Of a stretch of 64,000 nt of DNA, positions 44,384 through 57,234 are shown one piece after another (position 1 is the stretch's first letter; the number at the start of each line of letters is the position of its first letter). The DNA comes from Arion vulgaris (Eukaryota > Mollusca > Gastropoda > Stylommatophora > Arionidae), in contig CM036771.1 of the NCBI GenBank assembly GCA_020796225.1, positions 29,618,176 through 29,682,175 on the forward strand. Direction: 5' to 3'. A program made the translations under genes and the position numbers. The notes beneath the pieces are model-generated. The model saw nothing but the letters and a program-made list of their open reading frames with translations. It was not told the origin of the DNA and ran no database searches.

Positions 44384-44439
44384 AGGCTAAGGAGATGGTC
44401 ACTTTATATACTTTACATAAAGAAAATTTTAAACCATAC

Positions 44440-45056
44440 GTTTGTTATTGAGTAACAAAAATATCAACCTCGGGACATTACGATCATTAGATCATATGCA
44501 AAGTTACAACAATTACTGTCAAGCGGTTGCAGAGATATTAAATTTCCCCGCGGAAAATCATTTTGAAACGCACTTTAACACAATCCAACATAGATGCAAC
44601 AAAGCAAATCAAATCATAGGACAAATGACGTCAATTTTAAAATGTAAACATGTCACAGTGAACACAAAAAGAGCAATGTTCAACACAATCTTTCTCCCCA
44701 ACATTATGTTATCAGTGCCAAACCTGGACGCTGACATCAAATGATAAAAGAAAAATAGTCACGATAGAGCTGAAGTGTCTACACGGAATGCTGAAAGTAA
44801 CAAAAAGAGAGCGTTTTAGAAATGAAGACATCAGGAATAAAGTGGGTACAACATCAATACTGAACTTCATCAAGAAACAACAAAGTAAACGATTCGGCCA
44901 CATTAAGTAGATGACCAATAGACAGTGCGCCACAGCGAGCAATGCTTCTCCGATACAGTGGATACAAAGCAAAAGACCATCCACGCAAAATACGGACATC
45001 CGAGATAACAAAAGCAACGAAATACACTATTTAGGAATCACACACAAAAACCCGTG
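44440..45056 (+). pseudogene. LINE RT C-terminal fragment, L-like
   Basis: NFPAENHFETHFNTIQHRCN followed by KANQIIGQMTSILKCKHVTV, MFNTIFLPNIMLSVPNLDAD, then after a stop KIVTIELKCLHGMLKVTKRE and RNEDIRNKVGTTSILNFIKK followed by QQSKRFGHIK. This corresponds to the post-YADD region of LINE L. No catalytic residues, tail or target-site duplication were found. Confidence 0.7.
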
Positions 45057-45328
45057 CTAGAGATCTTATCCTGAGATACTAAACAGTATTAGAGAAAAGA
45101 AAGAACGACTATTAAACAAATAGAAGTTCTTGATTACGAACAAGAGGTCGTGTCAGTTGTAAGATCTTGACGTCAATGTTGCCTTTTTTGCCAAACACTT
45201 TTCAGATTTTAATGAAATCTTTAACTACCTTTTTTTTTAATCCGATCCAGAAGCACTTGAGCTGGAAGCTCTTTGGCTCGGTGTCATGGACATCGTAACC
45301 CTTCGGTTCGGTGCCACAAACACCGTCT
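45057..45328. other. Unassigned interval
   Basis: No recognisable feature. It contains the short imperfect pair CTCGGTGTCATGGACATCG and TTCGGTGCCACAAACACCG near 45276-45325. Confidence 0.4.
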
Positions 45329-45751
45329 TCTTCTTCTTCTGCGATCAACTTTTGCTATGCGACTACTCCGGTATGTGTCATAAACAGGGCGGTGCGCTTG
45401 AGGTCTTCACCGGTTCCCCATAGTTTGTCTTGTAGTTTTGTTTCTGTTGGCCAGATCTCCAATCTCTCACTACTCAGACTTGGGCAGTCTTGCAGGATGT
45501 GCTCTGGGGACTGCTTTGGTGCTCCACAGGTGCAGGCTGCCGAGTCCCTGAGACCCATTCTGTGGAGGTGTGCTCTGAGACTGCAGTGTCCGTTCTAAGT
45601 CTGAAGACTGTGGTCTGTGCTTATCTGTTTAGTCTATTTATACTGTCGTGCTCTGGGTTGTATCCTCCATTTGTTTTTCTCCAGATCATTTTGCTGGATT
45701 GTTTCAGGAGAGTCTTTGCTTCTGTAAAACTTTGTGTTGGGTGGTGTTGTG

Positions 45752-46300
45752 TTAGGCTCCCCCAAGTCTTGCGAGTTTGTCAGCCTTTTGGTTTCCTGGT
45801 ATGCCACAGTGAGCTGGTATCCACTGTAAGACCAGTTCGGATTTTTTTAACAACAAGCTGATATTTTGCCTTATGTCCTGAATAAGCTTGTCTTGTCTGG
45901 GATATGAGATAGCCTGGAGAACGGATCTTGAATCACTAAAGATTGCAATATTTTTTTCTGACACTTGCTGATCGTTGAGAATCTGTATGGCTGCAAGAAG
46001 GGCTGTTGCCTCTGCTCTAAAGTTGGTGCATGTTCTCCTGCTGCCAGAGAGTGTGTTTCTGTGTTTCCTTGAGGGTGAGTGATGTAGATTCCGCTGCCTC
46101 CCTTTCTGATAACATCTGTAGCTGAGCCATCTGTGAACACATGTGTCCATGTGCTGGTTGGATATTGCTCTCGTAGCATTTGGAGTGAAATGGCTCTTTG
46201 CTCTGTCTTTGTATTTTTTAGAAATTATTCTGACATTTCTAGGTGTATTTGGGCCATGTTTTGGTAGCGTGTCCATGACTCTGATATTATGGGTTCCCAC
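45752..46300 (-). pseudogene. LINE M RNase H
   Basis: One frame gives WTHVFTDGSATDVIRKGGSG (first Asp, about 46145). The other (46300-45752) gives LSGSRRTCTNFRAEATALLA followed by AIQILNDQQVSEKNIAIFSD and SRSVLQAISYPRQDKLIQDI (Glu and second Asp), then SELVLQWIPAHCGIPGNQKA followed by DKLARLGG with the H.G..GN..AD block. The first block is out of frame with the rest. Confidence 0.88.
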
Positions 46301-46449
46301 ATTTCTGGGTCAGTTTCTAGGATGTCTGTATGTTGCATATGAAATTCTCTGGCCAGATGGTTGGGACTTTTCCTTGCAAGTCTGTTTTTGTTTTCCTTGG
46401 AATTTTGTGTGTAGAGGGTTTCTTTAGCCTTTTTAGTTTTTCAAACTGG

Positions 46450-47660
46450 GTGAGTGTTTAAATTTTCTCAGGAGTTCTAGAGGCTCTATGTCTACGGTTT
46501 TTTCCATTTCTATGATAGGACTGCTTTTCATTGCTTCCAGAGTTATTCTTAGGCCCATGTTTTGTACCTTGTCTAGTTTCTGTGTGTTTGTTTTGGCTGC
46601 TGTTGTCCAAGAGCTGGAGCCATATTCCATGATGGGTCTTACTGCTTCCCGTGTAGTCTACTTTAATATTTTTAAATTTGCGCCACAGGACGTGCCAGCT
46701 AGTTTCTTCATCACAGCAAGTCTTTGTATGGCTTTTCTTTGAATTTTGTCTATGTTTGTCTTCCAGGTAAGTCTGCTGTCTATGGTGATTCCAAGAAGTG
46801 GGTGTATCTGTTTGGGATATTGTTTCGTTTTCAAATTGATGAATACTTTTTCCTTATGTGAGAGGAAAAACAGTTGCTGTGGTTTTGTGTGGTTAATTTT
46901 GAGGCCCCAGCTTTTTGTCCATTTCTACACTTTTTCCACTGTTTTTTGTAGTAGATAGGATGTTTTTGAGTGTGTTCTGCAGCTGTCCAGATTGCGAAGT
47001 CGTCTGCATGTAGGCTGTTTGAGACCTTCTGGGGGCAGCATTTGGTAATGTCATTTATGTATATTAGGAATAGTGTTGGTGCTATCACACTGCCCTGTGG
47101 AACTCCTTCCTTCACTTTTGCATCTTGCTCAGGTGGTTGTTTATTTTACCTGGCTGTACGTTGGGAGAGGAGGTTTCTGATCCAGGAGAACATGTTGTGG
47201 GAGACTCCTGTTGTAGACTTTCAGCATTAGGCCATCGTGCCATACCGTATCAAATGCCCAGGACAGATCAAAGAATATGGCTGTTACTTTCTTTCTTTCC
47301 TGGAAGGCGTTTTCAATGTCCTAGGTGATGTAAGCCAGTTGGTCCTCTGTGCTTTTGTTTTGTCTGTATCCGGTATGGGCGGGGGTGAGCAATAAATTGG
47401 TTTCTAGGTACCATGTCATTCTCCTGTTTAATAACCTCTCCATCAATTTCCCTGCACTGCTGAGAAAGCTGATGGGTCTATAGCTCTTTGGGTCATTTTT
47501 ATCCTTGCCCGGTTTCAAGATGGGGTAGATGTGTGCCTCCTTCCAGGTTGATGGAACTTGACCTGTTTTCCAGCTCTGGTTGAAAATGCTGGGGAAAACC
47601 TTTTGCCAAGAGGACCAAGGTGTTTAAGGAATTCATTGGTAATTCCATCCGCTCCAGGTG
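46450..47660 (-). pseudogene. LINE M reverse transcriptase
   Basis: The 47518-47321 frame gives MKPGKDKNDPKSYRPISFLS followed by SAGKLMERLLNRRM and TPAHTGYRQNKSTEDQLAYI. The 47115-46831 frame gives KEGVPQGSVIAPTLFLIYIN and SLHADDFAIWTAAEHTQK, in which the YADD tyrosine is replaced by His. The 46630-46433 frame gives MEYGSSSWTTAAKTNTQKLD followed by KVQNMGLRITLEAMKSSPI, the post-RT block. Several frameshifts separate the pieces. Confidence 0.85.
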
Positions 47661-48460
47661 CCTTTTTCTCCTTTTATTTGGTCTTCTAGCTCCTGCAGGG
47701 TAAACATAGCTGTCATGCTGTCTGTTGGGATTGTAGAGTTAAGACTATTCAACAGTTGCTTTGACGGGTTTTTTAACTTCTTTTTCTTTCCTGTTGAATT
47801 TGGACTTGACTTTCCGATTGATAGGTTCTAGCTAATAGGTCTGCTGCTGCTCTGCCGGTGACAAATCCTGTGTCTGTGTGTAGCACAGTTTTGGTTTTTC
47901 TGTCCTGTCACCATTTAAGGTTTTGTGAGGTTCCATAGTTTTTAGTGTCTTTCTAGATTTAGGAAGCAGTTTTTTTATGCCAACTGTCTCATGCTTTTCT
48001 TCTTTCTTTGGTAAATATTGCCTTTGTCTTGTTGTGTAGGGTAACATTTTCATCTGTGGGTCTGCTTCCATGTTTTTCTTTGGATGCTGAGTTCAGGTGT
48101 AGCTCTTCCAGTTTAGGGACCAATAGGGTCGGTAGTTTTCCCCTTCTTCCTCTTGTATACTTATTTTGCTGCATCTAGAACCCAGTTGTTGAATGTTTGG
48201 AGTTTGCGGTTTAGGCTATTTTCTTTATTTTCATGTTCTTAATGGCTTCTTCTAGGTGTGAGGAGAAGATATTCCAATTTGCTTTCTTAAAGTTCCAGCT
48301 GGGGGTAGTGTTCCTTTGGGTGTTCCTCTGTCCTTTCAGGAGATTATTATGGGTTATGGTCACTGCCCTAGTTGATTGCACACACTTCGACTTGTGAATT
48401 TTCAACATCTTCAGTCGCTATTGCTAGGTCTGGGTTGCTGGTTGTTCTCAAAGGTCGAGA

Positions 48461-49161
48461 TTAGTATGAGTGTGGGTCATCAGGTTTGTTTAGGAGAACA
48501 AGACTGTTGTTGATGATGAAGTCTTCTACTTCCTCTCCTTTTACATTTAGGTCAGAGTACCCCAGCTTGGAGAATGGCTGTTGAAATCTCCAACTATTAT
48601 CCAGTTTTTTGTGTTTGGTTGTATGTTGTTTAGGTGGATAAATTTGTTTGGTGGTGAATATATGTTGCAAATTGTGTTTTCCTTGTCATTGGTTTTTAGG
48701 CAGGTGGTTATCGCCTCTGTGTCGGTTGATTGGGAGCGATGCGTTTCCCAGGCTGAGAACCTGTTTTGATGGCAGTCATGACTTCTTGGGTCGGTCTTCC
48801 CTATCTTGCCGGAAGATTTCATAGCCTCTAATGGAGAATATGTGTGCTGGTAAAATGTGTTTTTGGATGCAGCACATCGATGTCATGCTCCTTCAGGAAG
48901 TTTGGCAGCTCTATTTTTTTTTCTGACGCCTTCCACGTTCCACTGCATTATTTTCAAATCTTGACCCGTGTGTTTACTTTTGTCTTCTTGGTCGATCTGA
49001 GAGTGTGAGGAATTGTGGTTGCTGTTGTGTTTGGAGGATGGGGGTCCGGTGTTAGACCTACCTGGTTTCGACCTGTAAATATGACACCGTACGAGAGTGT
49101 TGGTGATAGCTTCGGTTGTAAAGCGTAGATGCGCGTTTTTAATTCCGTGCCGCTTGGGCAT
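48461..49161 (-). pseudogene. LINE M endonuclease
   Basis: LKIMQWNVEGVRKKNRA (N-terminal Asn, 48950-48900), then shifted frames: ENTICNIYSPPNKFIHLNNI and NWIIVGDFNSHSPSWGTLT (GDFN.H, about 48590). Near 48480 comes PDDPHSY in place of the TH...DL block. The QET block is destroyed at about 48870. The upstream portion (49161-48960) gives the basic leader LRFTTEAITNTLVRC. Confidence 0.8.
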
Positions 49162-49215
49162 GCATCTTCCGACTTTGACGGTTGAGATTTATTTCTGAAT
49201 CTCCAGCAGGCAGAT

Positions 49216-49767
49216 TGCCTTTCTAGGCTTAAGGGCTCTGCCTACCCCGGACCGCCGTATTTAACACATAGCGAAAGCGGCGTGTCGGTAGCGATCGCAA
49301 TTCTGATCGGTCACCATCGTACTGCCGAGTTGCTTTAACTACACCACAAAATATATCCATGAATAACACAATATATCCTGCTTTCAAATGAAGGAAAAGT
49401 AGTAATCCAGGCCACGGAAGCAAAATGAAGTGATCAAAATTTATTGCTGACGATAACCGATACGTTCGCTCAGCGCCATTTGTAAACCGGAAGTCCCAAA
49501 CACCGTAAATCTGAGGAACCTGTAGCTTTCTGCCAGTCCGCGGAGTTGAACCCGCACTTACAGAGGACTTGTCACCGTAGTCCAACGCGCTACGAACAAG
49601 CTTAACTACCTTAAATCCACAATAAAATAAAAACTGAAATAACACACAACTTAAACTGTCTTGAAATCTGCAGTATTGAAACTGAAGTTTGTTTCGATAA
49701 TTTAAAAAGGACTTTTCAAATTTTTCACTAGGAATTCCAATCAGAAAGAAAACTGGCGGTTTTATTA
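49216..49767 (-). other. tRNA-like sequence and flank
   Basis: The minus strand has GTAGCGCGTTGGACTACGG (box A-like, 49575-49593) and GGGTTCAACTCC (box B, 49542-49553), spaced as in a tRNA-derived SINE head. A 193-codon frame on the same strand (49810-49229) covers it and has no domain I recognise. The stretch may be a SINE with an unrelated body. No target-site duplication was found. Confidence 0.45.
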
Positions 49768-51488
49768 TTCTTCTTCTTTGCGTTCGTTCTTTACGCCCAA
49801 TTTTAATCATTCTTTGTGATATGTTTGATCTTTACCAAGTACGTGTATACGTTGCCCATTGGTTTGGTAGGCCCCTAAACGCAAAGACTTCTCTATCGAT
49901 TCACTGCTCATAAGATGGATTGCAAGGGCCTTGTACGAGAGAAAAGTGACACTCAAGTGAGGTAATTGGTACTCTGAGTCAACAACAATTTCCCCAGGCC
50001 TACCACAAGGATCCCCAGTATCTCAGTACTATTCAACGTATTGAGCATAATGATTACACAGCAGCAACTATCTGGCAGGGGAAGGACAATGTCATTTGCA
50101 GACGACATCATGGTGTACAGACAGAGGAGAAACAGGGATTGAATTGCTAATAACCTACAGGAAGAACTGAACCACAACCGTACGATGTCTCTGGTGCAAT
50201 GATAAACCACACCACAGCTGTATTATCATGGTTCTCCCTAAACAACAACATTGTAAAGTCTGAAACACCACATGTCACTATAGATAGACATACACTCATT
50301 CGAAAAGCGTCTATGAGCTATCTGGGTATCCAGTTTGATCGCAGTTTATGCTTTAGAGACCACATCGACCAAGTTATTGCTAAGGCTCGCAACGCACTAT
50401 CCGTTCTGAAAATCATGGCCCGGCTAACATTGAACAACGTCTTCGTGTAATCCTGTACCAAGGCCTCGTTCTGTCATGTATAGAATATGCATGCGTTATC
50501 TTAACGATTAGTCCTACGCAGATAGTGAGATTAGAAATAATACAGAATGAGGCTATGCGCATCATTCTGGGATGCCCAAAGATACACCAGCAGTGGCAAT
50601 GCGATTCCTTCTGACCTCCCACTATTGCTCACAGAAATGAGATTTGGAGGGTTAGATTTTATCTTAAAATCAATGCAAACAAAGACCACCCCTCTCCATA
50701 AAGAACTCAGTAAGGAGAAATGATGTAGACTCAAGAGAGGCAGATCATGGCTGAGTCAGGCGGAAGGTACCCTTGGGAACATATGTGAACCCTCCGGAAT
50801 CGAACCAATAGAGGAATGGATTGCTCTACCACCCCAATTTCAGACTGCTTTTACAGTCATTACACCCATTAAGAAAAACTGCAAACAAAATAATCCATGA
50901 CTAATCAACGCGGAGGTTGAGGCTCTCTTGAATGACAACGTCAATGAATCAGATGCAGTAATTTACACCGATGGTTCAGTCATTCGCCAACAACGCTGTG
51001 CATGGACTTTTTCCGCACTCTCAGGAGGAAAAATAATAGCAGAGGCCAGTGGGGCCTACGCGACAACCACAAGTCGTTTGACAATGGAGGTACCGGCGGT
51101 TACAGAGGCGGTGACGTGGTTTTCATCTCATGACTTCGCTCGTGTTTTTATACTCAGGTACTCCATGAGTATGATTCGTAAGGTCGAAACAGCAATGGTG
51201 AAACGAAACTGAGGGATATATGCAAGGAGATTGATTAATCAACATCGAACTGGCGTGTTGGGCCGCTGGACGCTGCTGGATTTGTTGAAGCGGAGATCGG
51301 AACACCTATAAACATGTCTGTAGTCCTTTGATGATAGTCCTCTGATAACTGATAATTGGTAACTTCTACTCGTTTAGGACACGTGCATCCAGTATCAGCC
51401 AAACCTCCTTAGTCCCCTCTTACGATATGCGTGCAGGTAACAGTGGTTCTTTTTGCACTCAAGTTTGAGCCCCGGTAACCACTCGGGT
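49768..51488 (-). mobile_element. SINE I copy split by LINE E
   Basis: The 3' half (49768-49892, ending in the (GAA)n tail) and the 5' half (51362-51488, with the head CGAGTGGTTACCGGGG and an eroded core) together make one SINE I on the minus strand. They are separated by LINE E with the 6-bp repeat ACTTCT. Confidence 0.8.
49893..51361 (+). mobile_element. LINE E: RT, RNase H and tail
   Basis: Forward: LIRWIARALYERKV; ISPGLPQGSPVS (RT block 4); MSFADDIMVYRQRRNRD (FADD near 50094); SYLGIQFDRSLCFRDHIDQV followed by IAKARNALSVLKIMA; LVLSCIEYACVILTISPTQI; VNESDAVIYTDGSVIRQQRC (first RNase H Asp); LTMEVPAVTEAVTWFSSHD; then a deletion joins RKVETAMVK to RRLINQHRTGVLGRWTLLDL. Tail (CTGATAA)n at 51341-51358. 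Target-site duplication ACTTCT (49887-49892 and 51362-51367) in SINE I. Confidence 0.88.
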
Positions 51489-51559
51489 GATGAAGGTTTT
51501 GAAGTGTGAGTAATTTTAGTTTCGGAAGGAACAGAAACAAAGTGTAGACAAAATTGTTG

Positions 51560-52612
51560 CATATTAGAATACAATGTTCAACATTATTTGAGTGGCCTAG
51601 ACAAATTTGAAATACTGATGACAATCCTAGAAGAGATGACACCAGATGAGTTGACCACACATTCTAGAGATATCCTATTGTCGACAGCCAAAGATATTCT
51701 TCACGAAGAAAGACAGAATGAATGAGTGGATTGCAAACAATACACTAGAGTCAATACAACAGAGAAGAGAAAAAGGCACAGGGGAAAAGCGAAGGAAAAA
51801 AATAGGTTAGCCTACAAACATATAACAAAAGAAATAAGGAAGAACATAAGAAGGGGTAAAAAACAATACCTAAAAATTGTTGGCAAGATTGGAAAAACAC
51901 TAGAAGAAATGGAGAGAGCAGGAAATGTTAAAAGAAATAAAACAAATGACCATAACGTTTAAACCAAAACTAAATGCAATAAAAGATAGTATGGAACAAC
52001 CCTAACAGAACAAGCAGAAATTCTCAACAGATGGAAAGAATATTGCAGCGAAATGTATACGAACAGAGGCGAAAAGGACAATAGAGCGAACACTGAAATA
52101 ATCACAGAGAAAGAACCAGAACCAACAATAGAGGAAGTTGAATGGGCAATAAAAGTTAAAGATGGGGAAAATCACCAGGATGTGATAATATTTTAACGTA
52201 TAGTGGAATCATTGACATTTAATAAGGCAGTGAAAAAACATATGTGCTTTCGAAAATAATTGTTACAGAAGGGTCTTACGTATATCAGGACAGAGAAGAG
52301 AACAAATAGATCTATCCAGAAATAACTCAAAATCAAAGAAAACTGGTTGATGCTACAAATAAGAAAGAGTAAATTGAGATATTTTGGACATATAAAAAGA
52401 CATGAAAAGCTGAGGAAGACCATCATGGAAGGAGGCATACTGGCAAAGAGAAGACGAGGAAGACCACGGAGAAGATGGATTTCGATGAACTGATAGTTTA
52501 ACATGACGGCTGCAGAGGCAGGACATCTGGTCTATGAGAGAGAGAAATTCCGGAGGAATGTTGGGGTGGCAAAGTTCTGCTCAGGATAAGCTATTTGATG
52601 ATGATGATGAGA
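51560..52612 (+). mobile_element. LINE N: internally deleted RTE-like element
   Basis: The 51726-51962 frame and neighbours give LAYKHITKEIRKNIRRGKKQ (basic linker), TEQAEILNRWKEYCSEMYTN and EEVEWAIKVKDGE (RT block 1 region, about 52000-52180). The RT core is missing. 52350-52560 gives LRYFGHIKRHEKLRKTIMEG followed by GILAKRRRGRPRRRW and GHLVYEREKFRRNVGVAKF. The tail is (GAT)n at 52596-52610. Confidence 0.75.
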
Positions 52613-52683
52613 CAAATGGACAAAATTGAAACATTTGAAACGTGAAGAATATTCTCAATGGATCGAGGCTAATAGAAACACCA

Positions 52684-55600
52684 CACTTCCAATTCACTTC
52701 ACACTTTCCACCTCAACTCATACTTACAATTCCAACCTCACACTTTCCAATTCACACCTAACACTTTCCTATTCAACCTCACACTTTCCAATTCACACCC
52801 CACACTTTCCAATTCACAACTTATACTTACAATTCCAATCTCACCCTTTCCAATTTACATCTCACACTTTCCAGTTCACATCTACACTTTCCAATTCACA
52901 ACTCATACTTACAATTCACAAATCATACTTACAATTTACACCTCACACTTTCCAATTTACAACTCATACTTACAATTCACAAATCATACTTACAATTTAC
53001 ACCCACACTTTCCAATTCACATCTTACACTTTCCAATTACGTCTCACACTTTCCAATTCAGAACTCATACTTACCAATTCCAACCTCACATTTTCCAATT
53101 CACACCTCACACTTTCCAATTCACACCTAACACATTCCAATTCACCCCTCACACTTTCCAATTCACACTTCCCACTTTCAAATTCAGAACTCATACTTAC
53201 CTATTCCAACCTCACATTTTCCAATTCACACCTCACACTTTCCATTCCACACCTCACACTTTCCAATTCACACCTAACACATTCCAATTCACACCTCACA
53301 CTTTCCAATTCACACTTCCCACTTTCAAATTCAGAACTCATACTACGAATTCCCACTTCAGACTTTCCATTCCAACCTCACACTTTCCAATTCACAACTC
53401 ATACTTACATTCACAAATCATACTTACAATTTACACCTACACTTTCCAATTCAGAACTCATACTTACCAATTCCAACCTCACACTTTCCAATTCACACTT
53501 TCCAATTCACACCTTACACTTTCCAATTTGCGCCTCACACTGTCCAATTCACACCTCACATTTTCCAATTCAGAACTCATACTTACCAATTCCAACCTCA
53601 CACTTTCCAATTCACACTTCCAATTCACACTTCACACTTTTCAATTTGCGCCTCACACTGTCCAATTCACACCTCATATTTCCAATTCACAACACACACA
53701 TTCCATTCCCACCTCGCACTTTCCAATTCACACCTCATACTTGTCAATTCACATCTCACACTTTCCAATTTACATCTCACATTTTCCAATTCACAACTCA
53801 TACTTACCAATTCCAAAATCACCTTTCCAATTCACACTCACACTTCCAATTTACACCCACACTTTCAAATTCAACCTACACTTTCAAATTTACATCTCAC
53901 ACTTTCCACTTCACAACCCACACAGTCCATTTCACCTCGCACTTTCCAATTCACACCTCATACTTTCCAATTCACACCTTACACTTTCCAATTCACACCT
54001 CACACTTTTCAATTCACATCTCACACTTTCCAATTCACACTCACACTTTCCAATTCCCAACTCCTACTTACAATTCCAACCTCACACTTTCCAATTCACA
54101 CCTAACACTTTCCAATTCAACCTCACACTTTCCAATTCACACCCACACTTTCCAATTCTCATCTCACACTTTCCAATTCACACTTCACACTTTCCAATTC
54201 CCAACTCATACTTACAATTCCAATCTCACACTTTCCAATTCACACCTAACACTTTCCTATTCAACCTCACACTTTCCAATTCACACCCCACACTTTCCAA
54301 TTCACAACTTATACTTACAATTCCAATCTCACACTTTCCAATTTACATCTCACACTTTCCAGTTCACATCTCACACTTTCCAATTCACGTCTCACACTTT
54401 CCAATTCACAACTCATACTTACAATTCACAAATCATACTTACAATTTACACCTCACACTTTCCAATTCACAACTCATACTTACAATTCCCAAATCATACT
54501 TACAATTTACACTCACACTTTCCAATTCACATCTTACACTTTCCAATTCACGTCTCACACTTTCCAATTCAGAACTCATACTTACCAATTCCAACCTCAC
54601 ATTTTCCAATTCACACCTCACACTTTCCAATTCACACCTAACACATTCCAATTCACACCTCACACTTTCCAATTCACACTTCCCACTTTCAAATTCAGAA
54701 CTCATACTTACCAATTCCAACCTCACATTTTCCAATTCACAACTCACTCTTTCCATTCCACACCTCACACTTTCCAATTCACACCTAACACATTCCAATT
54801 CACACCACACTTTCCAATTCACATTCCCACTTTCAAATTCAGAACTCATACTAGAATTCCACTTCAGACTTTCCAATTCCAACCTCATACTTTCCAATTC
54901 ACACCTCATACTTACAATTCCAACCTCATACTTTCCAATTTACATCTCACACTTTCCAATTCACAACCCACACAGTCCAATTCCCACCTCGCACTTTCCA
55001 ATTCACACCTCAAACTTTCCAATTCACATCTCACACTTTCCAATTCACAACTCATACTTACATTCACAAATCATACTTACAATTTACACTCACACTTTCC
55101 AATTCACAACTCATACTTACAATTCCAATCTCACATTTTCCAATTTACATCTCACACTTTCCAATTCACATCTCACACTTTCCAATTCACGTCTCACACT
55201 TTCCAATTCACAACTCATACTTACAATTCACAAATCATACTTACAATTGACACCTCACACTTTCCAATTCACAACTCATACTTACAATTCACAAATCATA
55301 CTTACAATTTACACCCCACACTTTCAAATTCAGAACTCATACTACGAATTCCCACTTCAGACTTTCCAATTCCAACCTCACACTTTCCAATTCACAACTC
55401 ATACTTACAATTCACAAATCATACTTACAATTTACACCCCACACTTTCCAATTCAGAACTCATACTTACCAATTCCAACCTCACACTTTCCAATTCACAC
55501 TTTCCAATTCACACTTCACACTTTCCAATTTGCCCTCACACTGTCCAATTCACACCTCACATTTTCCAATTCAGAACTCATACTTACCAATTCCAACCTC

Positions 55601-57230
55601 ACACTTTCCAATTCACACTTTCCAATTCACACTTCACACTTTCCAATTTGCGCCTCACACTGTCCAATTCACACCTCATATTTTCCAATTCACAACACAC
55701 ACATTCCAATTCCCACCTCGCACTTTAGAATTCACACTCATACTTGTCAATTCACATCTCACACTTTCCAATTCACATCTCACATTTTCCAATTCACAAC
55801 TCATACTTACCAATTCCAAAATCACACTTTCCAATTCACACCTCACACTTTCCAATTTACACCCCACACTTTCAAATTCAACCTCACACTTTCAAATTTA
55901 CATCTCACACTTTCCAATTCACAACCCACACAGTCCAATTTCCACCTCGCACTTTCCAATTATTCACACTCATACTTTCCAATTCACTTCACACTTTCCA
56001 ATTCACACCTCCACTTTTCAATTCACATCTCACACTTTCCAATTCACACCTCACACTTTCCAATTCCAACTCCTACTTACAATTCCAACCTCACACTTTC
56101 CAATTCACACCTAACACTTTCCAATTCAACCTCACACTTTCCAATTCACACCCCACACTTTCCAATTCTCATCTCACACTTTCCAATTCACACTTCACAC
56201 TTTCCAATTCCCAACTCATACTTACAATTCCAACCTCACACTTTCCAATTCACACCTAACACTTTCCTATTCAACCTCACACTTTCCAATTCACACCCCA
56301 CACTTTCCAATTCACAACTTATACTTACAATTCCAATCTCACACTTTCCAATTTACATCTCACACTTTCCAGTTCACATCTCACACTTTCCAATTCACGT
56401 CCCACACTTTCCAATTCACAACTCATACTTACAATTCACAAATCATACTTACAATTTACACCTCACAATTTCCAATTCACAACTCATACTTACAATTCCC
56501 AAATCATACTTACAATTTACACCCCACACTTTCCAATTCACATCTTACACTTTCCAATTCACGTCTCACACTTTCCAATTCAGAACTCATACTTACCAAT
56601 TCCAACCTCACATTTTCCAATTCACACCTCACACTTTCCAATTCACACCTAACACATTCCAATTCACACCTCACACTTTCCAATTCACACTTCCCACTTT
56701 CAAATTCAGAACTCATACTTACCAATTCCAACCTCACATTTTCCAATTCACACCTCACTCTTTCCATTCCACACCTCACACTTTCCAATTCACACCTAAC
56801 ACATTCCAATTCACACCTCACACTTTCCAATTCACACTTCCCACTTTCAAATTCAGAACTCATACTACGAATTCACACTTCAGACTTTCCAATTCCAACC
56901 TCATACTTTCCAATTCACACCTCATACTTACAATTCCAACCTCATACTTTCCAATTCACATCTCACACTTTCCAATTCACAACTCATACTTACCAATTCC
57001 CACCTCAAACCTCAACTTTACAATTCCCACCTCAAACCTTAACCTACAATTCCCCCTTAAACCGCATAGTTACCAATTCCCACCTCACACTTTCAAATTC
57101 ACAACTCATACTTACAATTCCCACCTCAAACCTCAACTTTACAATTCCCACCTCAAACCTTAACCTTACAATTCCCACCTTAAACCGCATACTTACCAAT
57201 TCCCACCTCACACTTTCCCTTTTTCCTTTA
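52684..57230 (+). repeat. 21-bp tandem array with higher-order structure, about 4.5 kb
   Basis: Basic unit 21 bp: CACACTTTCCAATTCACATCT, with variant units such as CATACTTACAATTCCAACC. The sequence is almost free of G, so the three forward frames show very long open readings (671, 1211 and 194 codons) of HTFQFTS, LTLSNSH or SHFPIHT heptads. Larger blocks recur: TTTCCTATTCAACC starts at 52765, 54253 and 56263. The array decays after about 57000. No start context, codon bias or domain supports a protein. Confidence 0.93.
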
Positions 57231-57234
57231 TAAT

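Larger units (their letters stand above)
45329..49215 (-). mobile_element. LINE M: near-complete EEP-RT-RNase H element
   Basis: An element of about 3.9 kb on the minus strand. Endonuclease at 49161-48461, linker to 47900, RT 47660-46450, RNase H 46180-45760, C-terminal knuckle 45558-45500, and a (GAA)n tail at 45329-45342. No insertion interrupts it, but many single-base frameshifts do. The related 3' end at 9489-9652 confirms the terminus. It is close in plan to LINE F (same knuckle, same WNF.KANW linker) and probably the same clade. Confidence 0.88.

Noticed and set aside
49229..49810. 193-codon minus-strand frame as a host gene
   Set aside because: It overlaps a tRNA-like SINE head and has no recognisable domain or exon signals.
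53528..57163. 1211-codon open reading frame
   Set aside because: It is produced by a G-poor 21-bp tandem repeat. Two other frames are equally open, and no domain or start context exists.
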